Shown: one piece after another, positions 17,368-26,060 of the stretch
How the letters are laid out: each line of letters starts with the position of its first letter
Numbering within the stretch: position 1 is the stretch's first letter
Assembly: GCF_947504145.1 (NCBI RefSeq)
Contig: NZ_CANNGQ010000001.1
Location: 558,001-622,000, forward strand
DNA: 64,000 nucleotides
Reading direction: 5' to 3'
DNA from: an uncultured Microbulbifer sp.
GTDB taxonomy: Bacteria; Pseudomonadota; Gammaproteobacteria; Pseudomonadales; Cellvibrionaceae
Notes under the pieces: model-generated
Told to the model about the DNA's origin: nothing
Databases searched by the model: none
What the model saw: only the letters and a program-made list of their open reading frames with translations
Program-made: the position numbers and the translations under genes

Positions 17368-18321
17368 TCAGATCTGCTCGATGGAAAAACCGGACTTTTC
17401 CAGTAATTCGGTGATGGATTGCGCCCCCACGAGGTGACCGGCACCAACCACCACGAATAGCTTCTTGTGCTTGTCGCTGAGTGTGCGGATTTTCTCAGCC
17501 ATTTCGCGGTTGCGCTGGTAAAACAGCAGCTCAAGCAGCGGTTCAAATTCCGGGTTTTCGTTCAGGCTTTCCTGAATCACCAGCTGATAAATTGTTTCCT
17601 GGTTACCAGATTTCCACGCTTTGGTTATACGCGGAACGAAGGTGCCCATTTCTGAAACTTGATCCAGAGTTTGCTGTAGATAAAGTTCGGGGTTTTCTAG
17701 GCTGTTTAGCATGCGCAATTGTTGCATCACGCTCTCCAGTTCCAGTGTGGTTTTACCTTCTTTGTGGGCCTGATTGAGAAAGTGCCGGTCAATACCCGCT
17801 TTGGGGTCAAGGCCCCGGGCCTGCATTTCGATCAGGCTCAGCGTAATCATGGCAATGGCGGGGCGCATACGATTGAAATTGGCTTCCGGAATCTGACGCT
17901 TGCGCAGCCACTCCTGCAACTGGGTATAAACCTTCGGCGGAATATGGTCTTTCAGTTGTTGCCCCGGTGGGTAGAGGGATTCCAGCATGACTTTTTGCTG
18001 CAGTACCGGGTCGGATTCCATCGCCAGTACATCGGCTTCGACCACCAGTGCGTCGCTCTCCCGGTAGGCTTTTTCGATGGTGTCTCGCAGGGGGTAAAAG
18101 CTCTGGTCTGCCAAGTGTATGGAGCCCAGCAAGTAGACGGTTTTATCGCCATTGCGGGCTTCCAGCAGCAGGCCCCGATCGTTTGCGGCGAGGGCGGGGT
18201 TTGCGAGGAAAAGGAGAAGCAGTATGGCGTGCAGGAATGTGTGGAAAGGAAGCGAGGGTATGAAGTTGGGCGAAGGTCCAAGGCTATTTTTTGTCCGGGC
18301 TTTTATACAGATTCCAGTCAT
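17368..18321 (-). CDS. TraB/GumN family protein
   Basis: This 317-residue exported protein has a hydrophobic signal segment ending ANPALA at about residue 45, preceded by a long, partly basic N-terminus. The mature part shows VYLLGSIHLADQSFYPL and, near the C-terminus, LFVVVGAGHLVG, the two paired GxxH motifs that form the TraB/Tiki/GumN metalloprotease-like active site. Bacterial members are periplasmic or anchored and poorly characterised. Only one ATG is available in frame, so the true start could be a downstream non-ATG codon. It is divergent from the glycosyltransferase at 18497. Confidence 0.85.
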   Translation of the reverse strand: MTGICIKARTKNSLGPSPNFIPSLPFHTFLHAILLLLFLANPALAANDRGLLLEARNGDKTVYLLGSIHLADQSFYPLRDTIEKAYRESDALVVEADVLAMESDPVLQQKVMLESLYPPGQQLKDHIPPKVYTQLQEWLRKRQIPEANFNRMRPAIAMITLSLIEMQARGLDPKAGIDRHFLNQAHKEGKTTLELESVMQQLRMLNSLENPELYLQQTLDQVSEMGTFVPRITKAWKSGNQETIYQLVIQESLNENPEFEPLLELLFYQRNREMAEKIRTLSDKHKKLFVVVGAGHLVGAQSITELLEKSGFSIEQI

Positions 18322-18496
18322 TTTAGTGTGGCCTTGTTGTTTGCGTTTTGTTCATTCTGAAATCAGAGTGGCAAAAATTCTACCGAATTCCGCAGTATTT
18401 GTGATTTGTATCGCCATTGCAGAAATTGTGCGTCGTGGCGTAGAAATCACCTGTACAATCGTGGTTTCGTCGGAATGGAATTGAGGCGTTACAGCC

Positions 18497-19687
18497 ATGC
18501 GGATTGTTCAACTGGTGCCGTCACTGGATGCGGGAGAGCTTGCCCAGGAGGCACTGGAGTTTGCCCAGGAGTTGGCCCGGCAAGGGCACGAATCGATAGT
18601 GGTATCGTCCGGTGGTGCTCTGGTGTCGCGCCTTACCCTGCATAACTGCCAGCATTTTGCTTTGCCCCTCAATCAGAAAAAGCTGCTGAACGGAAGGTTG
18701 CACCGCAAGCTGCGCCGGCAATTGGAATCCCTGCAGGCAGATATCCTGCTTTGCCGTGGCCCTCTGTGTGCCTGGCACGGTGCGCAGGTACACAAAAGAA
18801 TGGCTCCGTCACAGCGCCCGCGCCTGGTCACCAGTATCCATCAATGGCCGTCTACGGGTCTATTGCGTGGGCGGCGTACCAATCCTGCGCTCGTACAGGG
18901 TGAGCTGGTGCTTTCTGCCTCCAGAACGCTTGGGGAACAGCTTGCTCAGCGCTATGTGGCAGGCCCCTCCAGCCCACAACCCGGGGCATCCCCCACTCAG
19001 TCAGTGGAAAAACTGCGCACTCTGTATCGCGGGGTGAATACCCGGGAGCTGGACAAGAGTGCGCCGGTTTCGGGGCACTGGCACCACCGCCTGTTGAACG
19101 ATTTTCCCCAGCTGGAGGAGCGCAACTGGCTGTTGTTGCCGGGAGCCATCGGGCCGGGCAGGGGCCAGGAGCGGTTCCTGGATGTATTGGCAGCACTGAA
19201 ACAGGAGCGCGCGGATATTTTCGGGTTGGTGGTGGGCAACGTGGTGCCGGGCCAGGAAAAGTTCGCCCGATCGCTGGAGCGGCGGGCCGAGTCCATGGGG
19301 CTTTCGGAATACGTGCTTTTTCTAGGTGAACGCCGGGATATGCGCGAGCTGTATGCCAGTGCGCGGATTACGTTTGACCTGGTGGGCGACCGCGGCAAGA
19401 TGGCGCCGTCCAGCGGGCGTATTGTGGCGGAGTCGCTCGCCATGGGGTGCCCGGCAATCGCTGCCAGCGGTACCGGTGTGGAGCTGCTGCAGCAGTGTTT
19501 TCCGCAGGGGTTGCTGGTAGCCGGTGAGGGGGCTGCAGATGCCGCGAACGTCGAGGGCCTTGTGGAGGCGGCGAATAAAATTCTTGAGCACCCGCGGCCG
19601 GTGGAGTTCTCCGGGTTCAGCCTTGCGGAAACCACCTCGCAAGCGGTGGATTGGTTCCGAGAGCTTCAGGCAATCAACTGCGCGTAA
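18497..19687 (+). CDS. glycosyltransferase family 4 protein
   Basis: This 396-residue GT-B protein begins MRIVQLVPSLDAGELAQEA and has the donor-domain landmarks LYRGVNTRELD, FLGERRDMRELYASA and GRIVAESLAMGCPAIA, the E-x7-E-like region in which the first acidic position is weak. It belongs to the WaaG/lipopolysaccharide core-type glycosyltransferases and probably works on LPS or another envelope glycan. TTGAGGCG precedes the ATG. Its 3' end overlaps the convergent glycosyltransferase gene by 22 bases. Sugar specificity is unknown. Confidence 0.83.
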   Translation: MRIVQLVPSLDAGELAQEALEFAQELARQGHESIVVSSGGALVSRLTLHNCQHFALPLNQKKLLNGRLHRKLRRQLESLQADILLCRGPLCAWHGAQVHKRMAPSQRPRLVTSIHQWPSTGLLRGRRTNPALVQGELVLSASRTLGEQLAQRYVAGPSSPQPGASPTQSVEKLRTLYRGVNTRELDKSAPVSGHWHHRLLNDFPQLEERNWLLLPGAIGPGRGQERFLDVLAALKQERADIFGLVVGNVVPGQEKFARSLERRAESMGLSEYVLFLGERRDMRELYASARITFDLVGDRGKMAPSSGRIVAESLAMGCPAIAASGTGVELLQQCFPQGLLVAGEGAADAANVEGLVEAANKILEHPRPVEFSGFSLAETTSQAVDWFRELQAINCA

Positions 19688-20679
19688 ACTTGCCAGGTGG
19701 CTTTGGCCATGGTGTCGAGGGTGCATTGGTCCTCGGCACGGCTGTACAGTGGGGCAAACGCGCTATCCAGTTGCGGGTCTAACAGGGCTCCGCTGATTTT
19801 CCCGGCAATGGCATGGGGCTCGAGTTCGTCCAGCAGGTATTGCTCCGGCAGGTAGTCCACAGTATCGGTGGTTTGATTGGCGATCACCGGTGTGCGGTGG
19901 AGCAGGGCCTCTATCAGGGTATACGGGGTGCCTTCTGGGGTGGACGGTATCACTACCAGGTCCGCGGCTTCCATAAAGTTGGCTACCGCGCTGTCCCCAG
20001 AGAAAAAGGCCACACGTTCGTCGAGGCCGAGTGCGCTTGCCTGCTGCTGCAAAGGTTCTTTTTCCGGCCCATCCCCCAATACCATCAATCGACAATCTGG
20101 CAGCAGAGGCATGGTCTCGATCAGTAGGTCGACGTTGCGTGCCTTGATCAGCCGGCTGGCGACCAGAAGCCGCGTTTTATCTTGAGGCAGGGAGTGCAGC
20201 AAGGGCGCATTTGCCGCAGGTGCAGACAGCTCCACCCCGTTGGGGATGATGTTCCAGTCGAGTTTTGAATTTGCCACGGTGTTGTGGCTGATGGCGATAC
20301 GGGCGTCGAAGGCGCTGGCGAGCTTGTCCCGCGGGTGGCGGACGTTGTGCCGGGTTATTACCTGGCGGGTTTCCGTATAAGGCTGTACGGCAGCCATCAA
20401 TTGTGCGGATTTTGAACCGTGACCATGCACGATTTGGTATTCGCCCTGGCGGATCAGGTTGGCCAGCCGCCACACTAGGTTGGGGTGGTGACGGCTGCGG
20501 TCGGTATTCAGGGGAATAAACTGGATGCGCGCATCCAGCGTGGGGAGATACCGCGGGTGTGCGATCACCGCCACCTGCGCATCAGTATGGTGGGCCTGCC
20601 AGCGCGACAGGTCGGCGACATGTTTTTCCAGTCCACCGTGTTCGCGGCTGGCGATCAGGTGGCAGATTGTCTGAATCAT
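19666..20679 (-). CDS. glycosyltransferase (GT4/WaaG-like)
   Basis: This 337-residue GT-B protein starts with the nucleotide-sugar fold TICHLIASREHGGLEKHV and has ITRHNVRHPRDK, IIPNGVELS and the donor motif VIPSTPEGTPYTLIEALLH, with E-x7-E. It ends near residue 337 without extra domains. It resembles LPS core or O-antigen transferases. It lies downstream of the PagL-like gene on the same strand and converges with another glycosyltransferase, overlapping it over 19666-19687. A role in envelope glycan assembly is inferred from family and neighbours. Confidence 0.83.
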   Translation of the reverse strand: MIQTICHLIASREHGGLEKHVADLSRWQAHHTDAQVAVIAHPRYLPTLDARIQFIPLNTDRSRHHPNLVWRLANLIRQGEYQIVHGHGSKSAQLMAAVQPYTETRQVITRHNVRHPRDKLASAFDARIAISHNTVANSKLDWNIIPNGVELSAPAANAPLLHSLPQDKTRLLVASRLIKARNVDLLIETMPLLPDCRLMVLGDGPEKEPLQQQASALGLDERVAFFSGDSAVANFMEAADLVVIPSTPEGTPYTLIEALLHRTPVIANQTTDTVDYLPEQYLLDELEPHAIAGKISGALLDPQLDSAFAPLYSRAEDQCTLDTMAKATWQVYAQLIA

Positions 20680-20882
20680 GGGGCTACACGTCCGATGTAT
20701 CTGGTGCGCCGCCTGTTTATATTGGATGAATCAGGCAGGATATTCGCAGCTTTGCGAATTCGGTACGGCGCCCGGTCGATCGCCTCTTGAGGCGTTCAGC
20801 GAAGCGCTATTCTTCCCGAACTGTGTGACAGAAGTTTTATCGGATTGTGACTGTTTTGTTTCCGTCTCAGCCTCACCGCTGC

Positions 20883-21479
20883 TCAGAACCTGGTGTGCCA
20901 GTTCAGTGAGGCAAAGTCGAATCCTGGATTGGGCGTGTTGGTGTAGCCGTTGGAAAAGTGGCTGTACCGCAGGGATATTGTGTTTCCGCCCTGCAGGGTA
21001 TACCCGGCAGCGAAGTGCAGGGAAAAATTCAGGTTGGTGGACAGGTCGATGGCACCGAAGCTTCGCTCGGTCAGATACGCTGCACCCACACCGACTTCGC
21101 CAAACAGTCCCTGAGCTTCCCGGCGGGGATACCAGCGCAGTACGGGTTTCAATTCCCAGATGTGCTGTTTCTGATCCTGCCCGCGATAGTCATTCCACAT
21201 ATAGCTGTAGCTGACCTGTGCCCACCATTGCAGGCGATGCTCGCTGGGATAGTCGTAAAACTGGTAGGACCAGTTGGCGCCCACCATGTTCGAGCCGGCG
21301 ATGGATTTCTGCTGGATCAGCGCACTGCCCAGCCCTTTGCCGCCACTCAATATCAGCTCGTGAGCACCTTCCTTGAGCCACCCTTCCGCGCAAACACTCT
21401 GCGGAAGAAGAGCAATGGCGATGAAAAACAGGGGGCAAACACGGTGGGCGAGGGCGGTAGTCAATCGGGATGTGGGCAT
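20883..21479 (-). CDS. pagL: PagL-like lipid A 3-O-deacylase
   Basis: From the ATG at 21479 the product has 199 residues with a signal peptide ending PQSVCA, and the mature barrel starts EGWLKEGAHELILSGG. The C-terminal part has LRYSHFSNGYTNTPNPGFD, matching the PagL active region where His and Ser act in an outer membrane serine hydrolase, and it ends in an aromatic strand NWHTRF. PagL removes the 3-linked acyl chain of lipid A, which alters permeability and immune recognition. A longer frame from 21554 would place 25 residues before the signal peptide and is rejected. It is downstream of a sigma factor gene and upstream of a glycosyltransferase. Confidence 0.8.
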   Translation of the reverse strand: MPTSRLTTALAHRVCPLFFIAIALLPQSVCAEGWLKEGAHELILSGGKGLGSALIQQKSIAGSNMVGANWSYQFYDYPSEHRLQWWAQVSYSYMWNDYRGQDQKQHIWELKPVLRWYPRREAQGLFGEVGVGAAYLTERSFGAIDLSTNLNFSLHFAAGYTLQGGNTISLRYSHFSNGYTNTPNPGFDFASLNWHTRF

Positions 21480-21543
21480 GGTGCAAGCGCCAGTTATTGC
21501 TGTTAGCTGGTTTTGCAAGATTAGCCGGATTTGAGACGATGGC

Positions 21544-21569
21544 AAGCCGGACACGTAGGTGCCCGGCTT
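21544..21569. terminator. weak terminator-like hairpin between the sigma factor and pagL genes
   Basis: AAGCCGG at 21544-21550 pairs with CCGGCTT at 21563-21569, extended inward by CAC/GTG after a mismatch. No clear T-run follows on the minus strand. Confidence 0.35.
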
Positions 21570-21599
21570 CTTAGGGGATGGATTGTCAGGCGTGGAAGT

Positions 21600-22790
21600 T
21601 TATCGCCACTGGCGTTTCAGTTGCCTCAAAGCATCTGAGTGCAATTGTCGCGCGCGTTCCTGGCTCAGCCCCAGTTGCTCACCGATTACCCGGAAGGAGC
21701 AGTCGCGGTCCGAAATAAGCCCGTAGCGCAGGCTTAGTACGGTTCGCTGGCGGGGTGGCAGTTTGGCCACCGCATCCCTGAGCTGTTGAGCCTGCTCCTG
21801 GTTGGATACCAGCTCGTCGGTATTGAACAGTTCGTTCGCCGGTGCATAGTCCAGCCGGGTACTGTTCTGATCGTCGGAGATGGGGTCGTCCAGGGAGCCG
21901 GTGGGGCCGGGTAGCTTCAACAGGCTCTGCACCCGCTCCAGATCCAGCCCGGTTTGTTTGGCGACGTTTTCATCGGACGCCGGCAGCCCTTCTGAACGCA
22001 CCTGGTTGATGGCGCGGTAAATATTTCGCAGATCGTCCTGCACATTGGCGGGCTGGCGAACCATGTCGTCATTGCGCCGCAGGGTGAGCTGGATTTCCTG
22101 CTGAATCCACCAGTAGGCATAGGTGGAAAAGCGGTAACCCATCTGCGGTTTGAAGCGCTCGATGGCTTTCATCAAGCCCACGTTGCCTTCCTGGATCAGG
22201 TCGATAAACGGTACCGATGGGTTGCGGAAGCGTTTGGCAATGGCAATCACCAGGCGTAGGTTGCACTGGATCAGCTTTTTGCGTTGTGCCTTGAAGCGCT
22301 TCATCAGATTTTGCAGAGAGCTGCGGTCCCGCTGGGAGATTTTCCCGCTATCCAACAGTTCGTTAGCTTTGGCAATAATCAGGCCGTGATCGTAGGCCCC
22401 GGTACTACCGCGCTGCTCCACGCCTTCACTGCGCAAATCTACCAGCGTCGTGCCGCGTTTTTGCAGCAGGGCGATGATCTTTTCTTCCAGCTCGCGAAGC
22501 AGGCAGGTTGTAGTGTGTTCGTCCTCCGGAGTTAACAGATCGAGCCGGTACAGATGCTTCAGGTAATTCTGCATCGGAGTGCTGACATTTTCTGCCGGCG
22601 ACTCACTGGGTGCAGTCTCTTCATCGGAAGTATCCGCGCGCGCCTGTGTGGGTTGTTCCGGGTCTTCCTGGGAGAAGCTTTCCCCGGTGAGATTGTTGCT
22701 ATTTTCCTTCAGCCATTCGTCATCCCTGGAGTCGATGTTTACTCGGGACAAAGTCTGAACCTTATGCTTGGGGCAGTGCGGTCTCGTCAT
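21600..22790 (-). CDS. sigma-70 family RNA polymerase sigma factor (group 2, divergent)
   Basis: This 396-residue protein has sigma region 1.2 (PMQNYLKHLYRLDLLT), region 2 with NLRLVIAIAKRFRN, PFIDLIQEGNVGLMKAIERF and FSTYAYWWIQQEIQLTLRRN, region 3, and a region 4 HTH (LPPRQRTVLSLRYGL, LGLSQERARQLHSDALRQLK). It resembles RpoS/RpoH-size factors, but region 2.4 (QEIQLTLRRNDDMVRQP) differs from the RpoD/RpoS consensus, and the first 70 residues are a charged, Ser/Glu-rich extension. It is followed by the PagL gene, so an envelope-related regulon is possible. The ATG is preceded by AGGCAGGCGG. Confidence 0.85.
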   Translation of the reverse strand: MTRPHCPKHKVQTLSRVNIDSRDDEWLKENSNNLTGESFSQEDPEQPTQARADTSDEETAPSESPAENVSTPMQNYLKHLYRLDLLTPEDEHTTTCLLRELEEKIIALLQKRGTTLVDLRSEGVEQRGSTGAYDHGLIIAKANELLDSGKISQRDRSSLQNLMKRFKAQRKKLIQCNLRLVIAIAKRFRNPSVPFIDLIQEGNVGLMKAIERFKPQMGYRFSTYAYWWIQQEIQLTLRRNDDMVRQPANVQDDLRNIYRAINQVRSEGLPASDENVAKQTGLDLERVQSLLKLPGPTGSLDDPISDDQNSTRLDYAPANELFNTDELVSNQEQAQQLRDAVAKLPPRQRTVLSLRYGLISDRDCSFRVIGEQLGLSQERARQLHSDALRQLKRQWR

Positions 22791-23021
22791 ATCGGCCGCC
22801 TGCCTGCCGTAGAATCACCGGCGGTGTCCTTTCGCAGGATCGAGGCATGGCGTGGAAAATGCCATGCAGACAAATTGACTATAGATGAGGGTTGAATAGT
22901 GCGCCGAAAAAAGACCGACCAGCGGGTTTTTTACGGGCCTGAAGGCAGGAAAAAGTGGGAGAGGAGGAATTGACAGGGCTGTCAGACGTGAGACCACCCT
23001 CGGTTAGTCACAAAAGTTATA

Positions 23022-23042
23022 ACCACCCCAGCGTGGGGTGGC
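23022..23042 (-). terminator. hairpin downstream of the small secreted protein gene
   Basis: A perfect CCACCCCA/TGGGGTGG stem lies about 40 bases after the stop of the minus-strand gene ending at 23080. The following minus-strand bases (TTATAACTTTTG) are only partly T-rich. Confidence 0.4.
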
Positions 23043-23079
23043 CGTAGCAGAACGCAGTGCGCGCGGTATTGGGGAAGGT

Positions 23080-23535
23080 CTACTTTACCCGCTTCACGCG
23101 CAGGGAGCGTCCGCCGGTTGCTTTGCGCATGATAAAAGACCCGAGTGCACCGCGCTCCACAGTTATCTGCTCTCCACCCCGCCAGATATTGCGGCTGCTG
23201 CTTTCCACCTGGCGCCAGACCTGGCCATTATCGAGGGTGAACGTGTATTTTCCGAACGCACCTTTTGTGGCACTGGTCACCGTTGCGGTAATGGAGTCCG
23301 GTGCCTCCTCAATCACTTGCTTCTGTTCCTGACCGAACTGCTTTTCCGCATGTTGTTGCAGGCTGCCCGCAAGCTTGTCGAAACAGGCGAGGCGTTTTTT
23401 ATCGTCGCTGAACTGACTGCATTGTTGCAGTTCTTCGTTTACCGTCTCGGCCTGAGTCGGGAGGGTCAGGGTAGAAAATAGCACCAGGGGAAAGGCAGAA
23501 GCAAAAGTCAGACGGCGGGTGGTGGTTTTTCTCAT
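23080..23535 (-). CDS. small exported protein of unknown function
   Basis: The 151-residue product has a basic N-terminus and a signal peptide ending TLPTQA. The mature part has LQQCSQFSDDKKRLACFDKLA, with two Cys able to form a disulfide and a pattern seen at the start of many periplasmic proteins (C-x-x-DxxRLxCFD). It is followed by a beta-rich half with ATKGAFGKYTFTLDNGQVWR and a basic end (MRKATGGRSLRVKRVK). The same architecture occurs in proteins annotated only as hypothetical. It appears monocistronic, with no functional clue from neighbours. Confidence 0.75.
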   Translation of the reverse strand: MRKTTTRRLTFASAFPLVLFSTLTLPTQAETVNEELQQCSQFSDDKKRLACFDKLAGSLQQHAEKQFGQEQKQVIEEAPDSITATVTSATKGAFGKYTFTLDNGQVWRQVESSSRNIWRGGEQITVERGALGSFIMRKATGGRSLRVKRVK

Positions 23536-23701
23536 AATGACAGTTCCGATCGTTGAGTCTTCAGGATTCTGCCCGACAAGCGGACGCCATACAATTCAAA
23601 TTGAGCTGCCGGTCACGTTTCCCGGGCCCACAGCGTGGAAGAATAAACAGGCTTGAGCCTAAAAAAATAGCCACATAACAACACACTGTCAGGGGTTGGA
23701 A

Positions 23702-24040
23702 ATGAAGAAATTAGTGATTCCCGCCGTCGCCATCGCAGCGATTGGTGGATACCTCTACTATGCGAACCTGGAAAATACGGCGCCAGAAGCAGTTGCGGCG
23801 GAAGAGTCCATCGTAGAAGAGGTGGAAGCAGCCGTTGCTGAGGTAGAAAAAGCCGGTGCAGAAGCGGCGGATTCTGCTGAGTCCATGATGGCTTCTGTCG
23901 AGGGCGATGTATTCGCGGACGTGCCGGAAGCCATGGGCCACGCGTTGGACGAAACATCCGAGTCGATTGAAGGCGCTGTAGACGAGATGGAAGAGATGGC
24001 CGAAGACGTGGTTGAAGAGATCGATCACGCGGAAGAGTGA
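23702..24040 (+). CDS. small, highly acidic membrane-anchored protein, unknown function
   Basis: The ATG at 23702 follows CAGGGG and is preferred over a TTG two codons earlier. The 112-residue product has MKKLVIPAVAIAAIGGYLYY as an N-terminal signal-anchor or uncleaved signal, then a tail dominated by Glu, Ala, Asp and Val with a few Met and His. The heptad-like acidic pattern suggests an extended amphipathic helix in the periplasm. I recognise no family. A bidirectional terminator follows 70 bases later. Confidence 0.7.
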   Translation: MKKLVIPAVAIAAIGGYLYYANLENTAPEAVAAEESIVEEVEAAVAEVEKAGAEAADSAESMMASVEGDVFADVPEAMGHALDETSESIEGAVDEMEEMAEDVVEEIDHAEE

Positions 24041-24110
24041 GTTTGGCCGCACTAGACCTTGATCTCATTGGATAAGGTAGCGGCTGGTCCATACCCCAGT
24101 GCGCACCTGA

Positions 24111-24140
24111 AAAATACCCGGCTCAGCCGGGTATTTTTTT
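24111..24140. terminator. bidirectional terminator whose loop holds the murQ stop codon
   Basis: AATACCCGGC (24113-24122) pairs with GCCGGGTATT (24126-24135) around a 3-base loop, with A-rich and T-rich flanks. On the minus strand the loop is the TGA stop of murQ and the first arm encodes its last codons. It also serves the plus-strand acidic protein gene. Confidence 0.9.
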
Positions 24141-25055
24141 ATCTGTGTTTTGCAGTGCGAGCCTTAGAAATCCGCCTGCCTCCTTCAACGCAGCTTCAGC
24201 CGGAGCGCGCTCCAGCCCACTCAGGATCACCATGATCGCAAGCTTGGCGTTGTGGTCGCACTGCGCCAGTACCCGGTCGGCCTCCGCAAAGTCCACTCCC
24301 GTGGCTTCCACCACGATCCGGCGAGTGCGGTCCACCAGCTTCTGGTTGGTCGCTTTCACATCCACCATCAGGTTGTAAAAGCTTTTGCCGGTGCGGATCA
24401 TGCTCGCGGTGGTGATCATATTCAGCACCAGCTTCTGTGCGGTACCCGCTTTCATACGGGTGGATCCGGTCAGTACCTCGGGGCCCACTTCGGGCAGTAT
24501 GGCGATATCGGCCTCTTCGGCGATGGCTGCCGCTTTATTGCAGGCCAGAGCCACAGTGGTGCAGCCGAGGCTGCGGGCATAGCGCAGGCCGCCTGTCACA
24601 TAGGGGGTCCGCCCACTGGCGGCAATGCCGACCACCACGTCTTTCGCCTGCAGGTCGATATTCCGCAGGTCTTTCTCTCCCAGCGCCGGATCATCTTCTG
24701 CGCCTTCCTGTGCCCGGTGCACGGCGGCTTCGCCCCCGGCAATCAGGGGGATTACCATGCCTTCGGGCACACCATAGGTTGGGGGGCACTCTACTGCATC
24801 CAACAGGCCGATGCGCCCGCTGGTGCCGGCGCCCATGTAGATCAGACGCCCGCCGGATTTAAAGGCGGCAACAACGGCATCCACCGCCTCAGCGATCTCC
24901 GGTAACAGCTGGCGCACCACCGCCGGCACACCGTTGTCTGCGTCGTTGATTTTTTCCAGTATGCCGAGAGTGGGCAGCAGGTCGATATCCTGCGTATCCG
25001 GATTGCGGGATTCGCTGGCCAGGGCGCCGAGTTCGTTAGTGAGTGACGTTTTCAT
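24123..25055 (-). CDS. murQ: N-acetylmuramic acid 6-phosphate etherase MurQ
   Basis: This 310-residue SIS-domain enzyme cleaves the lactyl ether of MurNAc-6-phosphate to GlcNAc-6-phosphate and D-lactate during cell wall recycling. The family pattern is clear: [16 protein letters not shown] at the N-terminus, [20 protein letters not shown] (sugar phosphate site), AECPPT-like [21 protein letters not shown] and [19 protein letters not shown], and usual length. It is the last gene of the minus-strand group mtaD-ubiG-mupP-yciK-murQ, after a 177-base gap, so it may have its own promoter. Its stop lies in the loop of the terminator. Confidence 0.95.
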   Translation of the reverse strand: MKTSLTNELGALASESRNPDTQDIDLLPTLGILEKINDADNGVPAVVRQLLPEIAEAVDAVVAAFKSGGRLIYMGAGTSGRIGLLDAVECPPTYGVPEGMVIPLIAGGEAAVHRAQEGAEDDPALGEKDLRNIDLQAKDVVVGIAASGRTPYVTGGLRYARSLGCTTVALACNKAAAIAEEADIAILPEVGPEVLTGSTRMKAGTAQKLVLNMITTASMIRTGKSFYNLMVDVKATNQKLVDRTRRIVVEATGVDFAEADRVLAQCDHNAKLAIMVILSGLERAPAEAALKEAGGFLRLALQNTDKKIPG

Positions 25056-25232
25056 ATCCCCCTCGCCCGTCGGGCGCGCTGCATTCCAAGTCGCGACCGC
25101 GTCATCTGCACGCAGTCAGCCCTTGGGAAGTTTAATCGCGGGAGTGCTCTGCCACCACTAAACCCCCCGCATTGAATGTTGCAGGGGAATAGCAGGTGCA
25201 GTGGAGATAGACAGGCGGGGTGTTCTGCCGGT

Positions 25233-25988
25233 TCAGCCTTGTGCGCTGAACGACTTGCCGTTAACGCCGATGCTGTCGTCACCCATCAGATACAGGTAGG
25301 TGGGCATAATGTCTTCGGGCGTGGCGACGGTTTGCGGGTCTTCCGCGGGGTAGGCGGCGGCGCGCATGTTGGTGCGCGTGGCGCCGGGGTTAATGCTGTT
25401 GACGCGGATATTGGAAACGCCTTCCACTTCGTCGGCGAGTACTTGCATCAGGCCTTCGGTGGCGAATTTGGATACCGAGTAGGCGCCCCAGTAGGCGCGG
25501 CCTTTGAAGCCGACACCGGAGCCGGTAAAGATCACGGAGCTGGCTTTGGATTGTTCCAGCAGCGGCATCATTGCCTTGGTCAAACCGAAGGCGCCGTTCA
25601 CGTTGATCTGCATCACCTGTTGCCAGGTGGCGTAGTGGTAATTGGCGATGGGGGTGCGCTGGCCGAGCACGCCGGCATTGTGCAGCAGGCCGTCGAGGCG
25701 CCCGAACTCCTGATCCACACCCTGGGCGAGGTATTCCAGTTCTTCCCATTTTACGTGCGTCAGATCCACCGGCAGGATGGCCGGTTTGGCGCCGCCTGCG
25801 GATTCAATTTCGTCATACACCGCTTCCAGTTTCGGTACGGTACGTCCCAGCAGGATCACGGTGGCACCGTGGGTTGCATAGGTTTTGGCGGCTACCCGGC
25901 CAATACCGTCGCCAGCGCCGGTGACGAGAATAACTTTGTCTTTCAGCAGGTCTGCGGGAGCAGAGTAATCGGTGATGGATTCAGACAT
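25233..25988 (-). CDS. yciK: YciK-type short-chain dehydrogenase/reductase
   Basis: This 251-residue classical SDR has the Rossmann motif VTGAGDGIGRVAAKTYA near residue 20, the LLHNAGVLG segment, catalytic Ser in FTGSGVGF, and YSVSK with Tyr and Lys; NPGATRTNMRAAAYP follows. The ATG at 25988 is chosen to give the usual YciK N-terminus; one at 26009 would add seven residues. YciK has no firmly established substrate. It follows the phosphatase gene by 72 bases, the same order as ubiG-mupP-yciK in Pseudomonas. Confidence 0.88.
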   Translation of the reverse strand: MSESITDYSAPADLLKDKVILVTGAGDGIGRVAAKTYATHGATVILLGRTVPKLEAVYDEIESAGGAKPAILPVDLTHVKWEELEYLAQGVDQEFGRLDGLLHNAGVLGQRTPIANYHYATWQQVMQINVNGAFGLTKAMMPLLEQSKASSVIFTGSGVGFKGRAYWGAYSVSKFATEGLMQVLADEVEGVSNIRVNSINPGATRTNMRAAAYPAEDPQTVATPEDIMPTYLYLMGDDSIGVNGKSFSAQG

Positions 25989-26060
25989 CGGTGGTTGAAC
26001 TCGTTTCAATTTTTTGTTTAGCGGGCCGAAGTGAGGGCGCTTTCAGCGCCCGGCCTGCTG

